Part shown: positions 1 through 7,888 of the stretch, piece after piece
Numbering within the stretch: position 1 is the first letter of the stretch
How the letters are laid out: each line of letters begins with the position of its first letter
The notes under the pieces: generated by a model
Database searches by the model: none
The model's input: the letters and a program-made list of their open reading frames with translations, nothing else
Told to the model about the DNA's origin: nothing
Position numbers and translations under genes: made by a program
Assembly: GCA_964493785.1 (NCBI GenBank)
Contig: CAZBPM010000010.1
Coordinates: forward strand, 62,001 to 126,000
Direction: 5' to 3'
From: Hyphomicrobium_A sp964493785
Lineage (GTDB): Bacteria > Pseudomonadota > Alphaproteobacteria > Rhizobiales > Hyphomicrobiaceae
DNA: 64,000 bases

Positions 1-7
1 AGGAGCC

Positions 8-295
8 ATGCAGGTCGACGAGACGACTGTTCGGCGGATCGCGCGCCTGGCGCGCATCAAGATTTCCGACGCGGAGGCCAAGGGCCTCGAAACCGAGCTG
101 TCGGGCATCCTCAACTGGGTCGAGCAGCTCAACGAGGTCGATACATCCTCTGTCGAGCCGATGACGCGCGTGGTTCCCATCGAGCTGAAAAAGCGCGCAG
201 ACGTCATCAATGACGGCGACATCGCCGACGACGTCGTGAAGAACGCACCGATGGTCGAGGACCATTACTTCGTCGTCCCCAAGGTGGTGGAGTAA
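8..295 (+). CDS. gatC: Asp-tRNA(Asn)/Glu-tRNA(Gln) amidotransferase subunit C
   Basis: Small subunit of the GatCAB amidotransferase, which converts mischarged Glu-tRNA(Gln) and/or Asp-tRNA(Asn) to the amide form in the cytosol. The 95-residue length is normal for the family. The start carries the usual GatC pattern (V-x-x-I-A-R-L-A-R-I at about residues 8-17) and the middle has the typical L-x-x-I-L-x-W-V-E-Q-L-N-E-V-D-T stretch. The start ATG follows AGGAG at bases 1-5, so the ribosome site is just inside the window edge. gatA begins 6 bases after the stop, so the two are one operon. GatC acts as a belt that stabilises GatA on GatB. Confidence 0.97.
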   Translation: MQVDETTVRRIARLARIKISDAEAKGLETELSGILNWVEQLNEVDTSSVEPMTRVVPIELKKRADVINDGDIADDVVKNAPMVEDHYFVVPKVVE

Positions 296-301
296 CGGCC
301 C

Positions 302-1864
302 GTGACGGAACTGACCAAGCTCACCATCGCCGAGGCGCGCGACAAGCTGCGCAAGCGCGAGGTCTCCTCAACCGAGTTGACCGAGGCTTTCATCGGCGCG
401 ATCGAACAGGCGAACCCCGAGATCAACGCTTTCGTGCTGCAGACGCCAGAGCTGGCGCTGGAGCAGGCCAAGGAAAGCGACAAGCGCCTGAAGTCCGGCG
501 ACGCGCGTCCGCTCGAAGGCCTGCCGCTCGGCAACAAGGATCTCTTCTGCACCAAGGACGTGCGCACCACGGCCTGCTCGAAGATCCTCGGCGACTTCGC
601 GCCGACCTATGAATCGACCGTCGGCAGCAATCTATGGAATGCCGGCGCCGTCATGCTCGGCAAGCTCAACTGCGACGAGTTCGCGATGGGCTCCTCCAAC
701 GAGACCAGCGCCTTCGGCCCCGTCGTGTCGCCGTGGCGGCGCACGCGTGACGGCGTCGTCGTGCCGGACAAGCTCGTCCCGGGCGGCTCGTCGGGTGGCT
801 CGTCGGCTGCCGTCTCCGCTGACCTGTGCCTCGCGGCCACCGCGACCGATACCGGCGGTTCGATCCGCCAGCCCGCCGCGCTGACCGGCACCGTCGGCAT
901 CAAGCCGACCTACGGCCGCTGCTCGCGCTGGGGCATCGTCGCGTTTGCATCCTCGCTCGACCAGGCCGGGCCGATCGCCAAGACCGTGCGCGACGCAGCC
1001 ATCATGCTGCGGGCGATGGCGAGCCACGATCCGAAGGATTCGACCTCCGTCGACACGCCCGTCCCCGACTACGAGACAGCGCTCGGTCAGGGCGTGAAGG
1101 GGCTGCGCATCGGCGTGCCGAAGGAATATCGCGTCGAGGGCATGTCGAAGGAGATCGACAAGCTCTGGCAGGACGGGATCGCCTGGCTCAAGGCAGCCGG
1201 CGCCACCATCCACGAGATCTCTCTGCCGCACACGAAGTACGCGCTTCCTGCCTACTACATCGTCGCCCCCGCCGAGGCCTCGTCTAATCTCGCGCGCTAC
1301 GACGGCGTGCGCTACGGCCTGCGCGTTCCCGGCAAGGACCTCATCGACACCTATGAGAACACGCGCGCGGCCGGCTTCGGCAAGGAAGTTCGCCGCCGCA
1401 TCCTCATCGGCACGTACGTGCTGTCGGCCGGCTACTACGACGCCTACTATCTCAAGGCCCAGAAGGTCAGGACGCTCATCAAGCGCGACTTCGACGATGC
1501 GTGGAAGTCGGTCGACGTCGTGCTGACGCCGACGACCCCGTCGCCTGCCTTCGGTTTCGGCGAGAAGACCGGCGATCCGCTCGCCATGTACCTCGAGGAC
1601 ATCTTCACCGTGACGGTGAACATGGCCGGCCTGCCGGGCATCTCGGTGCCTGCGGGGCTTTCGAGCGAGGGCACGCCGCTCGGCCTTCAGCTCATAGGTA
1701 AACCGTTCGACGAGGCGACGCTGTTCCGCGCCGCCCAGGCGATCGAGGACGCAGCCGGCCGCTTCGTCGTCAGCGACCGCTGGTGGGAAGGCGGCGCGAA
1801 GGCGTCTGCGCCGGCCGAAAAGAAAGCAGGTGACAAGCGTAAGGTCGGGAGCAAGCAGAAATGA
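302..1864 (+). CDS. gatA: Asp-tRNA(Asn)/Glu-tRNA(Gln) amidotransferase subunit A
   Basis: Glutaminase/amidase subunit of GatCAB; it releases ammonia from glutamine and passes it to GatB. This is a 520-residue amidase-signature protein. The catalytic triad can be placed: Lys79 (G-N-K-D), cis-Ser163 in the G-G-S-S-G-G-S-S motif, and nucleophile Ser187 in D-T-G-G-S-I-R-Q-P. The start is GTG at 302, 6 bases after gatC. The C-terminus has a short Ala/Lys-rich tail (about residues 500-520) beyond the conserved domain. The end overlaps the following chorismate mutase start by 4 bases (ATGA). gatB is not here but about 2.5 kb downstream. Confidence 0.97.
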   Translation: MTELTKLTIAEARDKLRKREVSSTELTEAFIGAIEQANPEINAFVLQTPELALEQAKESDKRLKSGDARPLEGLPLGNKDLFCTKDVRTTACSKILGDFAPTYESTVGSNLWNAGAVMLGKLNCDEFAMGSSNETSAFGPVVSPWRRTRDGVVVPDKLVPGGSSGGSSAAVSADLCLAATATDTGGSIRQPAALTGTVGIKPTYGRCSRWGIVAFASSLDQAGPIAKTVRDAAIMLRAMASHDPKDSTSVDTPVPDYETALGQGVKGLRIGVPKEYRVEGMSKEIDKLWQDGIAWLKAAGATIHEISLPHTKYALPAYYIVAPAEASSNLARYDGVRYGLRVPGKDLIDTYENTRAAGFGKEVRRRILIGTYVLSAGYYDAYYLKAQKVRTLIKRDFDDAWKSVDVVLTPTTPSPAFGFGEKTGDPLAMYLEDIFTVTVNMAGLPGISVPAGLSSEGTPLGLQLIGKPFDEATLFRAAQAIEDAAGRFVVSDRWWEGGAKASAPAEKKAGDKRKVGSKQK

Positions 1865-2196
1865 GCGATCCCAAACGCCCGTGGGAATGCGCCGACATGG
1901 GGCAGGTGCGCGACGAGATCGATCGCATCGACCTCGCGATGGTCGACCTGATTGCCGAGCGCTTCGGCTACGTCGATCGCGCCTGGCAGCTCAAGAAGAA
2001 TCCGGCCGACGCGGTCGTCCCTTGGCGCATCCAGCAGGTCATCGACAAGGTGAAGGTGCGCGCCACCGAGAAAGGCCTGCCGCCTGAGCTAACCGAGGCG
2101 CTGTGGCGCCAGATGATCGGCTGGTTCGTGCAGTACGAGGAGGAGAAGCTTCGCCTTCAGACCGAAGGCAACGGCAACGGCGGCAAGGGAGCCTGA
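1861..2196 (+). CDS. chorismate mutase family protein (AroQ type)
   Basis: A 111-residue all-helical protein of the type II (AroQ) chorismate mutase family, which rearranges chorismate to prephenate for Phe/Tyr synthesis. Visible family features are an N-terminal R-D-E-I-D-R-I-D-x-x-M-V-D-L-I-A-E-R segment (about residues 17-34), a following K-K segment, and a C-terminal helix W-R-Q-M-I. The length and spacing also fit isochorismate-pyruvate lyase-like members of the same fold, so the exact substrate is open. The start ATG overlaps the gatA stop (ATGA), which suggests translational coupling. It is followed after 1 base by a small membrane protein gene. Confidence 0.85.
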   Translation: MSDPKRPWECADMGQVRDEIDRIDLAMVDLIAERFGYVDRAWQLKKNPADAVVPWRIQQVIDKVKVRATEKGLPPELTEALWRQMIGWFVQYEEEKLRLQTEGNGNGGKGA

Positions 2197-2197
2197 C

Positions 2198-2488
2198 GTG
2201 GAGATTGTTCCGTTCGATCCCTGGACTCTCGTTTTGATCGCCGTGCTCAATCCGGCAGTGATCATCGTAGCGTTTCTGCTCGGCCGCCGCGCCGACCAGT
2301 GGCAGAAGCTGATTGTCGCCGCTTTCGCTGCCTCGCTCGCCGGCTACATTCTCTATTGGCTCGCCGCCGCCGTCGGGCTGATGCCCGTGCATGCGCTGGG
2401 TGGGGAAGCCGCCATGTTCACCATGGGCTTCTTCCTGGGCCTCTTCTGGTCCGCCGTGGGCTACTGGACCGCCCGCCGTCGCGGCTGA
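2198..2488 (+). CDS. small integral membrane protein, function unknown
   Basis: A 96-residue hydrophobic protein with about three membrane spans (residues 8-28, 37-60 and 70-90) and an Arg-rich cytoplasmic C-terminus (T-A-R-R-R-G). The start is GTG at 2198, one base after the chorismate mutase stop, so it is the last gene of the gatC-gatA operon. I do not recognise a named family. Its last 28 bases overlap the 3' end of the convergent serine hydrolase gene. Confidence 0.75.
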   Translation: MEIVPFDPWTLVLIAVLNPAVIIVAFLLGRRADQWQKLIVAAFAASLAGYILYWLAAAVGLMPVHALGGEAAMFTMGFFLGLFWSAVGYWTARRRG

Positions 2489-3669
2489 CCAGCTTGCTGT
2501 ATCGACCGCGCGATTTCATACAGCGTTGAATGCAGCAGCTGCACCTTTGCGCCGAACCGCACGACGGCGAGACGCTCCTTCGGCATTAGGTAGACCGCCT
2601 GCCCGCCGCTGCCGAAGAAGTAGGTGAACGGCCCTTGCGCTTCCTCACCGGGCCGGTCCAGGACGTTGTGATAGATGAAATTTGCATAGTGTCCCGAGCG
2701 CAGCGCCGGCGGCGGGATGTCGAGCCCGACAAGCTCCCGCCACATCGGCTCCGGCAGGAAAGGTGCCCCTGGCTTCCCGTTGTCGAGTAGGAACTGTGCG
2801 ACGAGCAGCCAATCCCCCGGTCGGGCGTAAATGCAGCAATAAGGTGTGACCGTCAGGTTCTCTCCGTAGCGACGCCATTCCGCCGATGCCGCACCCGCAG
2901 GACGCCAGATCTTCTCGCTGAGGATTTCTTGCAGTGGCTTGCCGTAAGCTCTCTCGAGCACTTCCCCGACAACGGCCGTGTTGACGTTCTGATAGCTGTA
3001 GCTGCCCCCATCGCACGACGTGAAGTCATCGCCATCTGCGCTCAACGGAGTCAGTTGTGGCTCGACGCTTGGCAGCCCCAGCATGTGCAGCTGCGCCATC
3101 GGCCCGAAGAGATTGAGCTTCGTCGCCTCGAAGTCCTTGAGATCGAATCCAGACGCGTGCTTTTTTGCGCCGACCTCGAACACGATGCCACTTCGCATAT
3201 TGAGGAAGCGGCAAAGCGGCAATTGCCCTGCCTTCGTGCCCGACAACTCCCTCAGCAGCGAACCGACATTGATCTCGCGGGCATGGATGCGGCCTTCCGC
3301 TATGGCTTTCAGCGTCAGCGCTCCGATGAGGCTCTTAGCCAGCGAGTATGAGTTGAGCTTCGTCTCTCTCGTGATGCCCGGTGCATAGTGCTCCATGACC
3401 ACCCGGCCGTCGCGCGCCGCCAACAGCGCACGCCCTTGGGTCTTGTCGAAAAGCTCGGCTAGCTTCTCGTTAGGGTCGGCGACCTGTACGGCGCGCGGCA
3501 GACCATCGCCGGTTCCCCCACCGATCTGGGCAAAGCTTCCCGGTACCGGCCAAGTGGCGCCGGGATAGCCCTCCCAGAGGAGCCGTGGCAGGTACGGCGC
3601 ATATGCCAGTGCAGCCGCTGGAGCCGCCACTGCGAGCAGGGCGACGAGGTAGAGCCATTTGCGTTTCAT
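2461..3669 (-). CDS. serine hydrolase of the beta-lactamase/class C PBP family
   Basis: A 402-residue exported hydrolase of the beta-lactamase/transpeptidase-like superfamily. A signal or anchor segment covers residues 5-22. The S-x-x-K motif is Ser109-Leu-Ala-Lys112 (nucleophile and general base), and the Y-x-N motif is Tyr226-Gln-Asn228. Members of this group are esterases, D-aminopeptidases or beta-lactamase-like enzymes acting in the periplasm; the substrate cannot be read from the sequence. It is a lone gene on the minus strand and its 3' end overlaps the preceding plus-strand gene by 28 bases. Confidence 0.88.
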   Translation of the reverse strand: MKRKWLYLVALLAVAAPAAALAYAPYLPRLLWEGYPGATWPVPGSFAQIGGGTGDGLPRAVQVADPNEKLAELFDKTQGRALLAARDGRVVMEHYAPGITRETKLNSYSLAKSLIGALTLKAIAEGRIHAREINVGSLLRELSGTKAGQLPLCRFLNMRSGIVFEVGAKKHASGFDLKDFEATKLNLFGPMAQLHMLGLPSVEPQLTPLSADGDDFTSCDGGSYSYQNVNTAVVGEVLERAYGKPLQEILSEKIWRPAGAASAEWRRYGENLTVTPYCCIYARPGDWLLVAQFLLDNGKPGAPFLPEPMWRELVGLDIPPPALRSGHYANFIYHNVLDRPGEEAQGPFTYFFGSGGQAVYLMPKERLAVVRFGAKVQLLHSTLYEIARSIQQAGQPRRRAVQ

Positions 3670-3872
3670 GGAACTAGTTCGCGAGGGCCATCAACGAGCG
3701 CTTCAAACATGCGCGATCCTCACGACAATACACCGGCGATCTATGGGAAAATGACGGCCCGGCCGGGGCGTTGGCGAAAGTTTCCGGCTATGCCCGAAAA
3801 GTGCCACTTCTTTCCGGCATCGCTTGGGCTGCGGGGACGATCAGGGTGGATGTCGTCCGGGGGTAATGCGTA

Positions 3873-4277
3873 ATGGCTGAGTTGAACGGCAGTGACACGG
3901 GCGCTGTGCGAGGCGCGCTCGTGATTAATCGCGGCGTCACCATCATCGGGGCGCTGCAACTCGACGGCCCGGTATGCATCGAGGGGACGATCGACGGCGA
4001 GGTGCGGTGCTCGGCCCTGAAGATCACCGAGCGCGGTGAGGTCGGAGGCCTGATCGTCGCAGACAAGGTGGTCGTGCTGGGGGAGTTCTCAGGCGCCATT
4101 TACGCCCGCGAATTGACGCTCGGCGCCGGCTGCAACGTCGAGGGCCAAATCTACCACAAAAAGCTGGTGCTTGAGGAAGGCTGCTACTTCGAAGGCCAGT
4201 CGCGCCGCCACGGCGATCCCTTGAAAATCGCCCCGTTGCCGATGGAGCTGGAAGAAGCCGAGGCCGAGGACCACTAG
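3873..4277 (+). CDS. bactofilin family polymer-forming protein
   Basis: A 134-residue bactofilin, a self-assembling beta-helical cytoskeletal protein that scaffolds cell-shape or envelope enzymes at the inner membrane. The core (about residues 15-110) shows the repeated short hydrophobic/Gly pattern of the right-handed beta-helix, for example G-x-L-x-L-D-G-P-V-x-I-E-G-x-I-D-G and G-A-x-Y-A-R-E-L-T-L-G. The N- and C-terminal tails are short and polar; the C-terminus is acidic. The start ATG follows a GGGGGT stretch about 10 bases upstream. It stands alone just before gatB. Stalked and budding alphaproteobacteria commonly carry bactofilins. Confidence 0.9.
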   Translation: MAELNGSDTGAVRGALVINRGVTIIGALQLDGPVCIEGTIDGEVRCSALKITERGEVGGLIVADKVVVLGEFSGAIYARELTLGAGCNVEGQIYHKKLVLEEGCYFEGQSRRHGDPLKIAPLPMELEEAEAEDH

Positions 4278-4346
4278 ACGATCCCTGCCATGGCTTGCTC
4301 CGTCGCCTGCCCTGCGATAACGAGGGCACAAGCGAGGAGCACCGCC

Positions 4347-5822
4347 ATGCAAGACAAGGCCCATGCCAGCAAGGCCAAGAATCTGATCGAGGGCGCCACC
4401 GGCTGCTGGGAGGTCATCGTTGGCCTCGAAGTGCACGCGCAGGTCGCCTCGAAATCGAAGCTATTCTCGGGTGCGGCCACTGAGTTCGGCGCCGATCCGA
4501 ACAGCCATGTGTCGCTCGTCGACGCCGCCATGCCCGGCATGCTCCCGGTGATCAACACCGAGTGCATCGCGCAGGCCGTCCGCACCGGCCTCGGCCTCAA
4601 CGCCCAGATCAATCTGAAGAGCACCTTCGACCGCAAGAACTACTTCTACCCCGATCTGCCGCAAGGCTATCAGATCAGCCAGTACAAGCAGCCGATCGTC
4701 GGCGAGGGCCAGGTCGAGATCGACGTCGACGGCGAGACGATGACCGTCGGCATCGAGCGTCTGCATCTAGAGCAGGACGCGGGCAAGTCGGTGCACGACC
4801 AGCATCCCGAATATTCCTACGTCGATCTCAATCGCTCCGGCGTCGCGCTGATGGAGATCGTCTCGCGGCCCGACATGCGCTCCTCCAAGCAGGCGCAGGC
4901 ATACGTGTCCAAGCTGCGCACGATCTTGCGCTACCTCGGCACCTCCGACGCCGACATGGAGAAGGGCAACCTGCGCGCCGACGTAAACGTCTCGGTGCGC
5001 AAGCCCGGCGACAAGCTCGGCACGCGCTGCGAGATCAAGAACGTCAACTCCATCCGCTTCATCGGCCAAGCCATCGAAACCGAGGCACGCCGCCAGATCG
5101 ACATCATCGAGGGCGGTGGCTCCATCGCCCAGGAGACGCGGCTTTTCGATCCCGGCAAGGGCGAGACGCGCTCCATGCGTTCGAAGGAAGAAGCGCACGA
5201 CTACCGTTACTTCCCCGATCCCGATCTGCTGCCGCTCGAGCTGTCGATGGAGTTCGTAGGCGAGCTGGAGAAAAGCCTTCCCGAACTGCCCGACGCCAAG
5301 AAGCAGCGTTTCATGCAGGAGTTCAGCCTTTCGGACTATGACGCGAACGTGCTCGTCGCCGAGCGCGAGTCCGCCGACTATTTCGAACAGGTCGCCAAGG
5401 GCCGCGACGGAAAAGTGGCTGCCAACTGGGTCAACAACGAGCTGTTCGGCCGCCTCAACAAGGAAGGCAAGTCGATCGGGGATTCGCCCGTTTCGGCATG
5501 GCAGCTCGGCGCCATCGTCGATCTCATCTCGTCCGGCACCATCTCCGGCAAGATCGCCAAGGATCTGTTCGAGATCGTCTGGGCCGAGGGCGGTGATCCG
5601 GTCGAGATCGTCGAAAAGCGCGGCCTGAAGCAGGTGACCGATACCGGCGCCATCGAGAAGGCCGTCGACGAGATCATCGCCGCCAATCCCGACAAGGTCG
5701 AGCAGGCGAAGGCCAAGCCATCGATGCTCGGCTGGTTCGTCGGCCAGGTGATGAAGGGGACGGGCGGCAAGGCCAACCCTGCGGCCGTCAACGAGATCCT
5801 GAAAGCCAAGCTAGGCATCTGA
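4347..5822 (+). CDS. gatB: Asp-tRNA(Asn)/Glu-tRNA(Gln) amidotransferase subunit B
   Basis: The tRNA-binding and kinase subunit of GatCAB, which activates the mischarged aminoacyl group and receives ammonia from GatA. Shows W-E-V-I-V-G-L-E-V-H-A-Q-V near the start, then F-D-R-K-N-Y-F-Y-P-D-L-P-Q-G-Y-Q-I-S-Q and G-I-E-R-L-H-L-E-Q-D-A-G-K-S, all GatB hallmarks, and a C-terminal helical GatB/YqeY domain (about residues 345-490). I chose ATG 4347 (491 residues) because GAGGAG lies at 4334-4339; a longer frame opens at 4290 without a ribosome site. It is separated from gatCA by two unrelated genes. Confidence 0.97.
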   Translation: MQDKAHASKAKNLIEGATGCWEVIVGLEVHAQVASKSKLFSGAATEFGADPNSHVSLVDAAMPGMLPVINTECIAQAVRTGLGLNAQINLKSTFDRKNYFYPDLPQGYQISQYKQPIVGEGQVEIDVDGETMTVGIERLHLEQDAGKSVHDQHPEYSYVDLNRSGVALMEIVSRPDMRSSKQAQAYVSKLRTILRYLGTSDADMEKGNLRADVNVSVRKPGDKLGTRCEIKNVNSIRFIGQAIETEARRQIDIIEGGGSIAQETRLFDPGKGETRSMRSKEEAHDYRYFPDPDLLPLELSMEFVGELEKSLPELPDAKKQRFMQEFSLSDYDANVLVAERESADYFEQVAKGRDGKVAANWVNNELFGRLNKEGKSIGDSPVSAWQLGAIVDLISSGTISGKIAKDLFEIVWAEGGDPVEIVEKRGLKQVTDTGAIEKAVDEIIAANPDKVEQAKAKPSMLGWFVGQVMKGTGGKANPAAVNEILKAKLGI

Positions 5823-5828
5823 TCGGGT

Positions 5829-5861
5829 TCTGCGTCAGCGCCGAGTTTCGCGCTGGCGCAG
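5829..5861. terminator. hairpin after gatB
   Basis: An 11-base-pair inverted repeat (T-G-C-G-T-C-A-G-C-G-C paired with G-C-G-C-T-G-G-C-G-C-A, one G-U pair) sits between gatB and the next gene. There is no clear T run behind it, so it may be a weak terminator or an mRNA 3'-end structure. Confidence 0.4.
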
Positions 5862-5886
5862 ACGGTCCCGTAACTGGGTGGTCCGC

Positions 5887-6498
5887 ATGAGCGACGAGCT
5901 GCGCCAGTTTGCACCGTCGGCAGCGCGCAACCGCGATCCGATCTGGAGCGTGCTCGAACCGGAACTGCCCGCGAGCGGCATCGTGCTCGAGGTTGCCAGC
6001 GGCTCCGGCGAGCACGTCGTGCACTTTGCCGGCATGGCGAGCCCGCAACTACTCTTTCAGCCGACCGACCTGAACCTCGCGGCGCGCGCCAGCATCGATG
6101 CCTGGGCGGCGACTTCCGGCCTGCCGAATATCCGCCCATCGCTCGCACTCGATGCATCGGACGACGTCTGGCCCGTCACCCGGGCCGATGTCGTCGTCTG
6201 CATCAACATGGTCCACATCTCGCCGTGGAGCGTGACGGCTGGCCTAATCGGCGGTGCTGCGCGCGTGCTGCCGCCCGGTGGATTGCTGTTCCTCTACGGC
6301 CCATACCGGCGCGATGGCCGCCATACCGCTCCAAGCAACGAAGCCTTTGACGCCGATCTGCGCCGCCGCAATCCGCAATGGGGCGTGCGCGACCTGGAGG
6401 CCGTGGCGGAGTTGGCCGCGGCCAGCGGTTTCTCCGGACCCGTGGTGACGGAGATGCCGGCCAACAACCTAGCGTTGGCCTTCCGCCTGAGGGCCTAG
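5887..6498 (+). CDS. DUF938 family SAM-dependent methyltransferase
   Basis: A 203-residue class I methyltransferase-like protein of the DUF938 family. It opens with Q-F-A-P-S-A-A-R-N-R-D-P-I and has the SAM-binding loop V-L-E-V-A-S-G-S-G-E-H (about residues 35-45), followed by the family's H-F-A and Q-P-T-D-L-N signatures. The C-terminal part has L-Y-G-P-Y-R-R-D-G-R-H-T-A-P-S-N-E. The natural substrate of this family is not known to me. I prefer ATG 5887 over GTG 5878, which would add only three residues. Confidence 0.85.
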   Translation: MSDELRQFAPSAARNRDPIWSVLEPELPASGIVLEVASGSGEHVVHFAGMASPQLLFQPTDLNLAARASIDAWAATSGLPNIRPSLALDASDDVWPVTRADVVVCINMVHISPWSVTAGLIGGAARVLPPGGLLFLYGPYRRDGRHTAPSNEAFDADLRRRNPQWGVRDLEAVAELAAASGFSGPVVTEMPANNLALAFRLRA

Positions 6499-6517
6499 TC
6501 GCGGCCGTCGACAAATA

Positions 6518-6574
6518 TTCAACCATGTGGTTGACTATCTCGCAGGGTAGGGCATATTCAACCACATGGTTGAA
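6518..6574. promoter_or_regulatory. two palindromic operators, the second covering the ArsR start codon
   Basis: Two near-identical inverted repeats of the form TTCAACCA-N2-TGGTTGA lie at 6518-6534 and 6557-6574, with starts 39 bases apart. The second contains the ATG (6566-6568) of the downstream regulator, so its right arm encodes the first residues Met-Val-Glu. ArsR-type repressors paired with SRPBCC proteins often bind AACCA-N-TGGTT palindromes, so autoregulation is the simple reading. Confidence 0.75.
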
Positions 6575-6949
6575 TTAAACGCACCCCAGCTCGACGCTGT
6601 CTTCCACGCACTCGGCGACGCCACGCGCCGCCGGATGCTTCGCGACCTCGCCGCCGGGGAGCGCTCCGTCAGCCAGCTCGCCGAGCCGTTCTCGATCTCC
6701 CTCGCCGCCGCCTCCAAGCACATCAAGGCGCTGGAGAACGCCGGACTGATCGAGCGCGAGATTAGAGGCCGCACCCACCTATGCCGTTTGGCCCCCGGGC
6801 CACTCGCCGGCGCGCACGAATGGCTCGCCTTCTACGAAGCGTTCTGGACCGACCGTCTCGACGCCCTCGACCAGCTCCTCCGCAGCGAGGATGCGCACAA
6901 GCCCTCAGCCCGCAAGCCCTCAGATATCAAGCATGGAGATGACAAATGA
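6566..6949 (+). CDS. ArsR/SmtB-type winged-helix repressor
   Basis: A 127-residue helix-turn-helix repressor. The family pattern is clear: F-H-A-L-G-D-A-T-R-R-R-M-L-R-D-L (about residues 10-25), then S-V-S-Q-L-A-E-P-F-S-I-S-L-A-A-A-S-K-H-I-K-A-L-E-N-A-G-L-I (recognition helix) and the wing I-R-G-R-T-H. No metal-binding Cys motif is present, so this is the non-metal branch typically paired with SRPBCC proteins. Its start codon lies inside an operator palindrome. The stop overlaps the next start (ATGA), so regulator and SRPBCC protein are translationally coupled. Confidence 0.92.
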   Translation: MVELNAPQLDAVFHALGDATRRRMLRDLAAGERSVSQLAEPFSISLAAASKHIKALENAGLIEREIRGRTHLCRLAPGPLAGAHEWLAFYEAFWTDRLDALDQLLRSEDAHKPSARKPSDIKHGDDK

Positions 6950-7479
6950 CCGATGTCGCGACCGACGCCGGCTACGGCGTGTTGACCGAGCCGACCACGC
7001 TGACCATCCAGCGCATTCTGCCTGGCCCCATCGAGCGCGTATGGGCCTACCTCACCGACAGCGACCTGCGTCGCCAATGGCTCGCGGCTGGAAAAATGGA
7101 GCTGAAGGTCGGCGCGCCGTTCGAGTTCGTCTGGCGCAACAACGAGCTGATGGCCAACCCGGGCAAGCGACCCGATGGCTTCTCCGACGAGAGCCGGATG
7201 CAGAGCCGCATCACCGAGATCGATCCGCCGCGACGGCTGTCGTTCACGTGGTTCGAGCGCGGCGAGGTGACATTCGAATTGGCGCCGCGCGGGGATCGCG
7301 TGCTGTTGACCGTGATCCACCGCCGCATCCCGGACCGCTCGGTCCTGCTGAGCGTCGGACCCGGCTGGCATGGCCACCTCGACGTCCTGGCTGCCCGCAT
7401 CAGCGGCAAGGAGCCCGAGCCATTCTGGGATGAGATTGCGCGGCTGAAGCAGGAATACGTGCGTCGCATGCCTGCATGA
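6946..7479 (+). CDS. SRPBCC / AHSA1-like domain protein
   Basis: A 177-residue START-like (SRPBCC, activator-of-Hsp90-ATPase type) protein. It starts its fold with L-T-I-Q-R-I-L-P-G-P-I-E-R-V-W-A-Y-L-T-D and contains W-L-A-A-G-x-M and F-E-F-V-W-R-N, all typical. These proteins have a hydrophobic ligand cavity; the ligand is unknown. The pairing with an upstream ArsR repressor through a 4-base overlap is a very common arrangement and suggests a ligand-responsive switch. A convergent hairpin at 7496-7519 follows. Confidence 0.88.
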   Translation: MTDVATDAGYGVLTEPTTLTIQRILPGPIERVWAYLTDSDLRRQWLAAGKMELKVGAPFEFVWRNNELMANPGKRPDGFSDESRMQSRITEIDPPRRLSFTWFERGEVTFELAPRGDRVLLTVIHRRIPDRSVLLSVGPGWHGHLDVLAARISGKEPEPFWDEIARLKQEYVRRMPA

Positions 7480-7495
7480 GCAGCGCGCGGGCCGG

Positions 7496-7519
7496 GCAGC
7501 GCAACGCCTGTTGCGCTGC
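7496..7519. terminator. bidirectional hairpin between convergent genes
   Basis: A perfect 10-bp stem (GCAGCGCAAC / GTTGCGCTGC) with loop GCCT fills the gap between the SRPBCC gene and the convergent minus-strand gene whose stop is at 7520. T runs are weak on both sides, but the position suggests a shared terminator. Confidence 0.55.
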
Positions 7520-7888
7520 TTATCCCGGCAGAGCCGATTTGCGGCCTTTGCCGTCGATCAATTCGAGAGCCTGCCCGTCGAAGGCCACGACCAGCAGCGC
7601 CTTGCAGATCTTCGCGATCAATGGCGTGTCCCAGTTCTCCTCCGGCGTATTGATGTTCCAGCATTCGTCGTCGCCGGCCTGAACGCGGAATTCGTACGGC
7701 TCTCCGTCGACCGTCAGCCGGCCGAGCCATCCGCGGTCGCCTTTGTCCTCCCACGCGATGGCCGGAAATAAAGTCGATAGCTCCGCCTTTATGGCTGCTC
7801 CGCTCTGAGGCTCGAGGTTGCTCGGAACGATGTCTGCCATCGAGCTGAGATCGCCCGTCGGGCTCAGCATCATGAAATCGTAGCTCAT
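7520..7888 (-). CDS. conserved hypothetical protein coupled to ilvA
   Basis: A 122-residue acidic, soluble protein beginning M-S-Y-D-F-M-M-L-S-P. It contains W-E-D-K-G-D-R-G-W-L-G-R and W-N-I-N-T-P-E-E-N-W-D-T-P-L-I-A-K-I-C motifs and has no signal peptide or membrane span. I do not recognise a family. I chose ATG 7888 because it overlaps the ilvA stop as ATGA, giving coupled translation; a longer frame upstream would lie inside ilvA. The coupling is the only hint about its role. Confidence 0.75.
   Translation of the reverse strand: MSYDFMMLSPTGDLSSMADIVPSNLEPQSGAAIKAELSTLFPAIAWEDKGDRGWLGRLTVDGEPYEFRVQAGDDECWNINTPEENWDTPLIAKICKALLVVAFDGQALELIDGKGRKSALPG

Noticed and set aside
826..1287. Long open frame inside gatA in another frame
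   Set aside because: It is an Arg-rich shadow of gatA with no ribosome site; GC-rich codon bias creates such frames.
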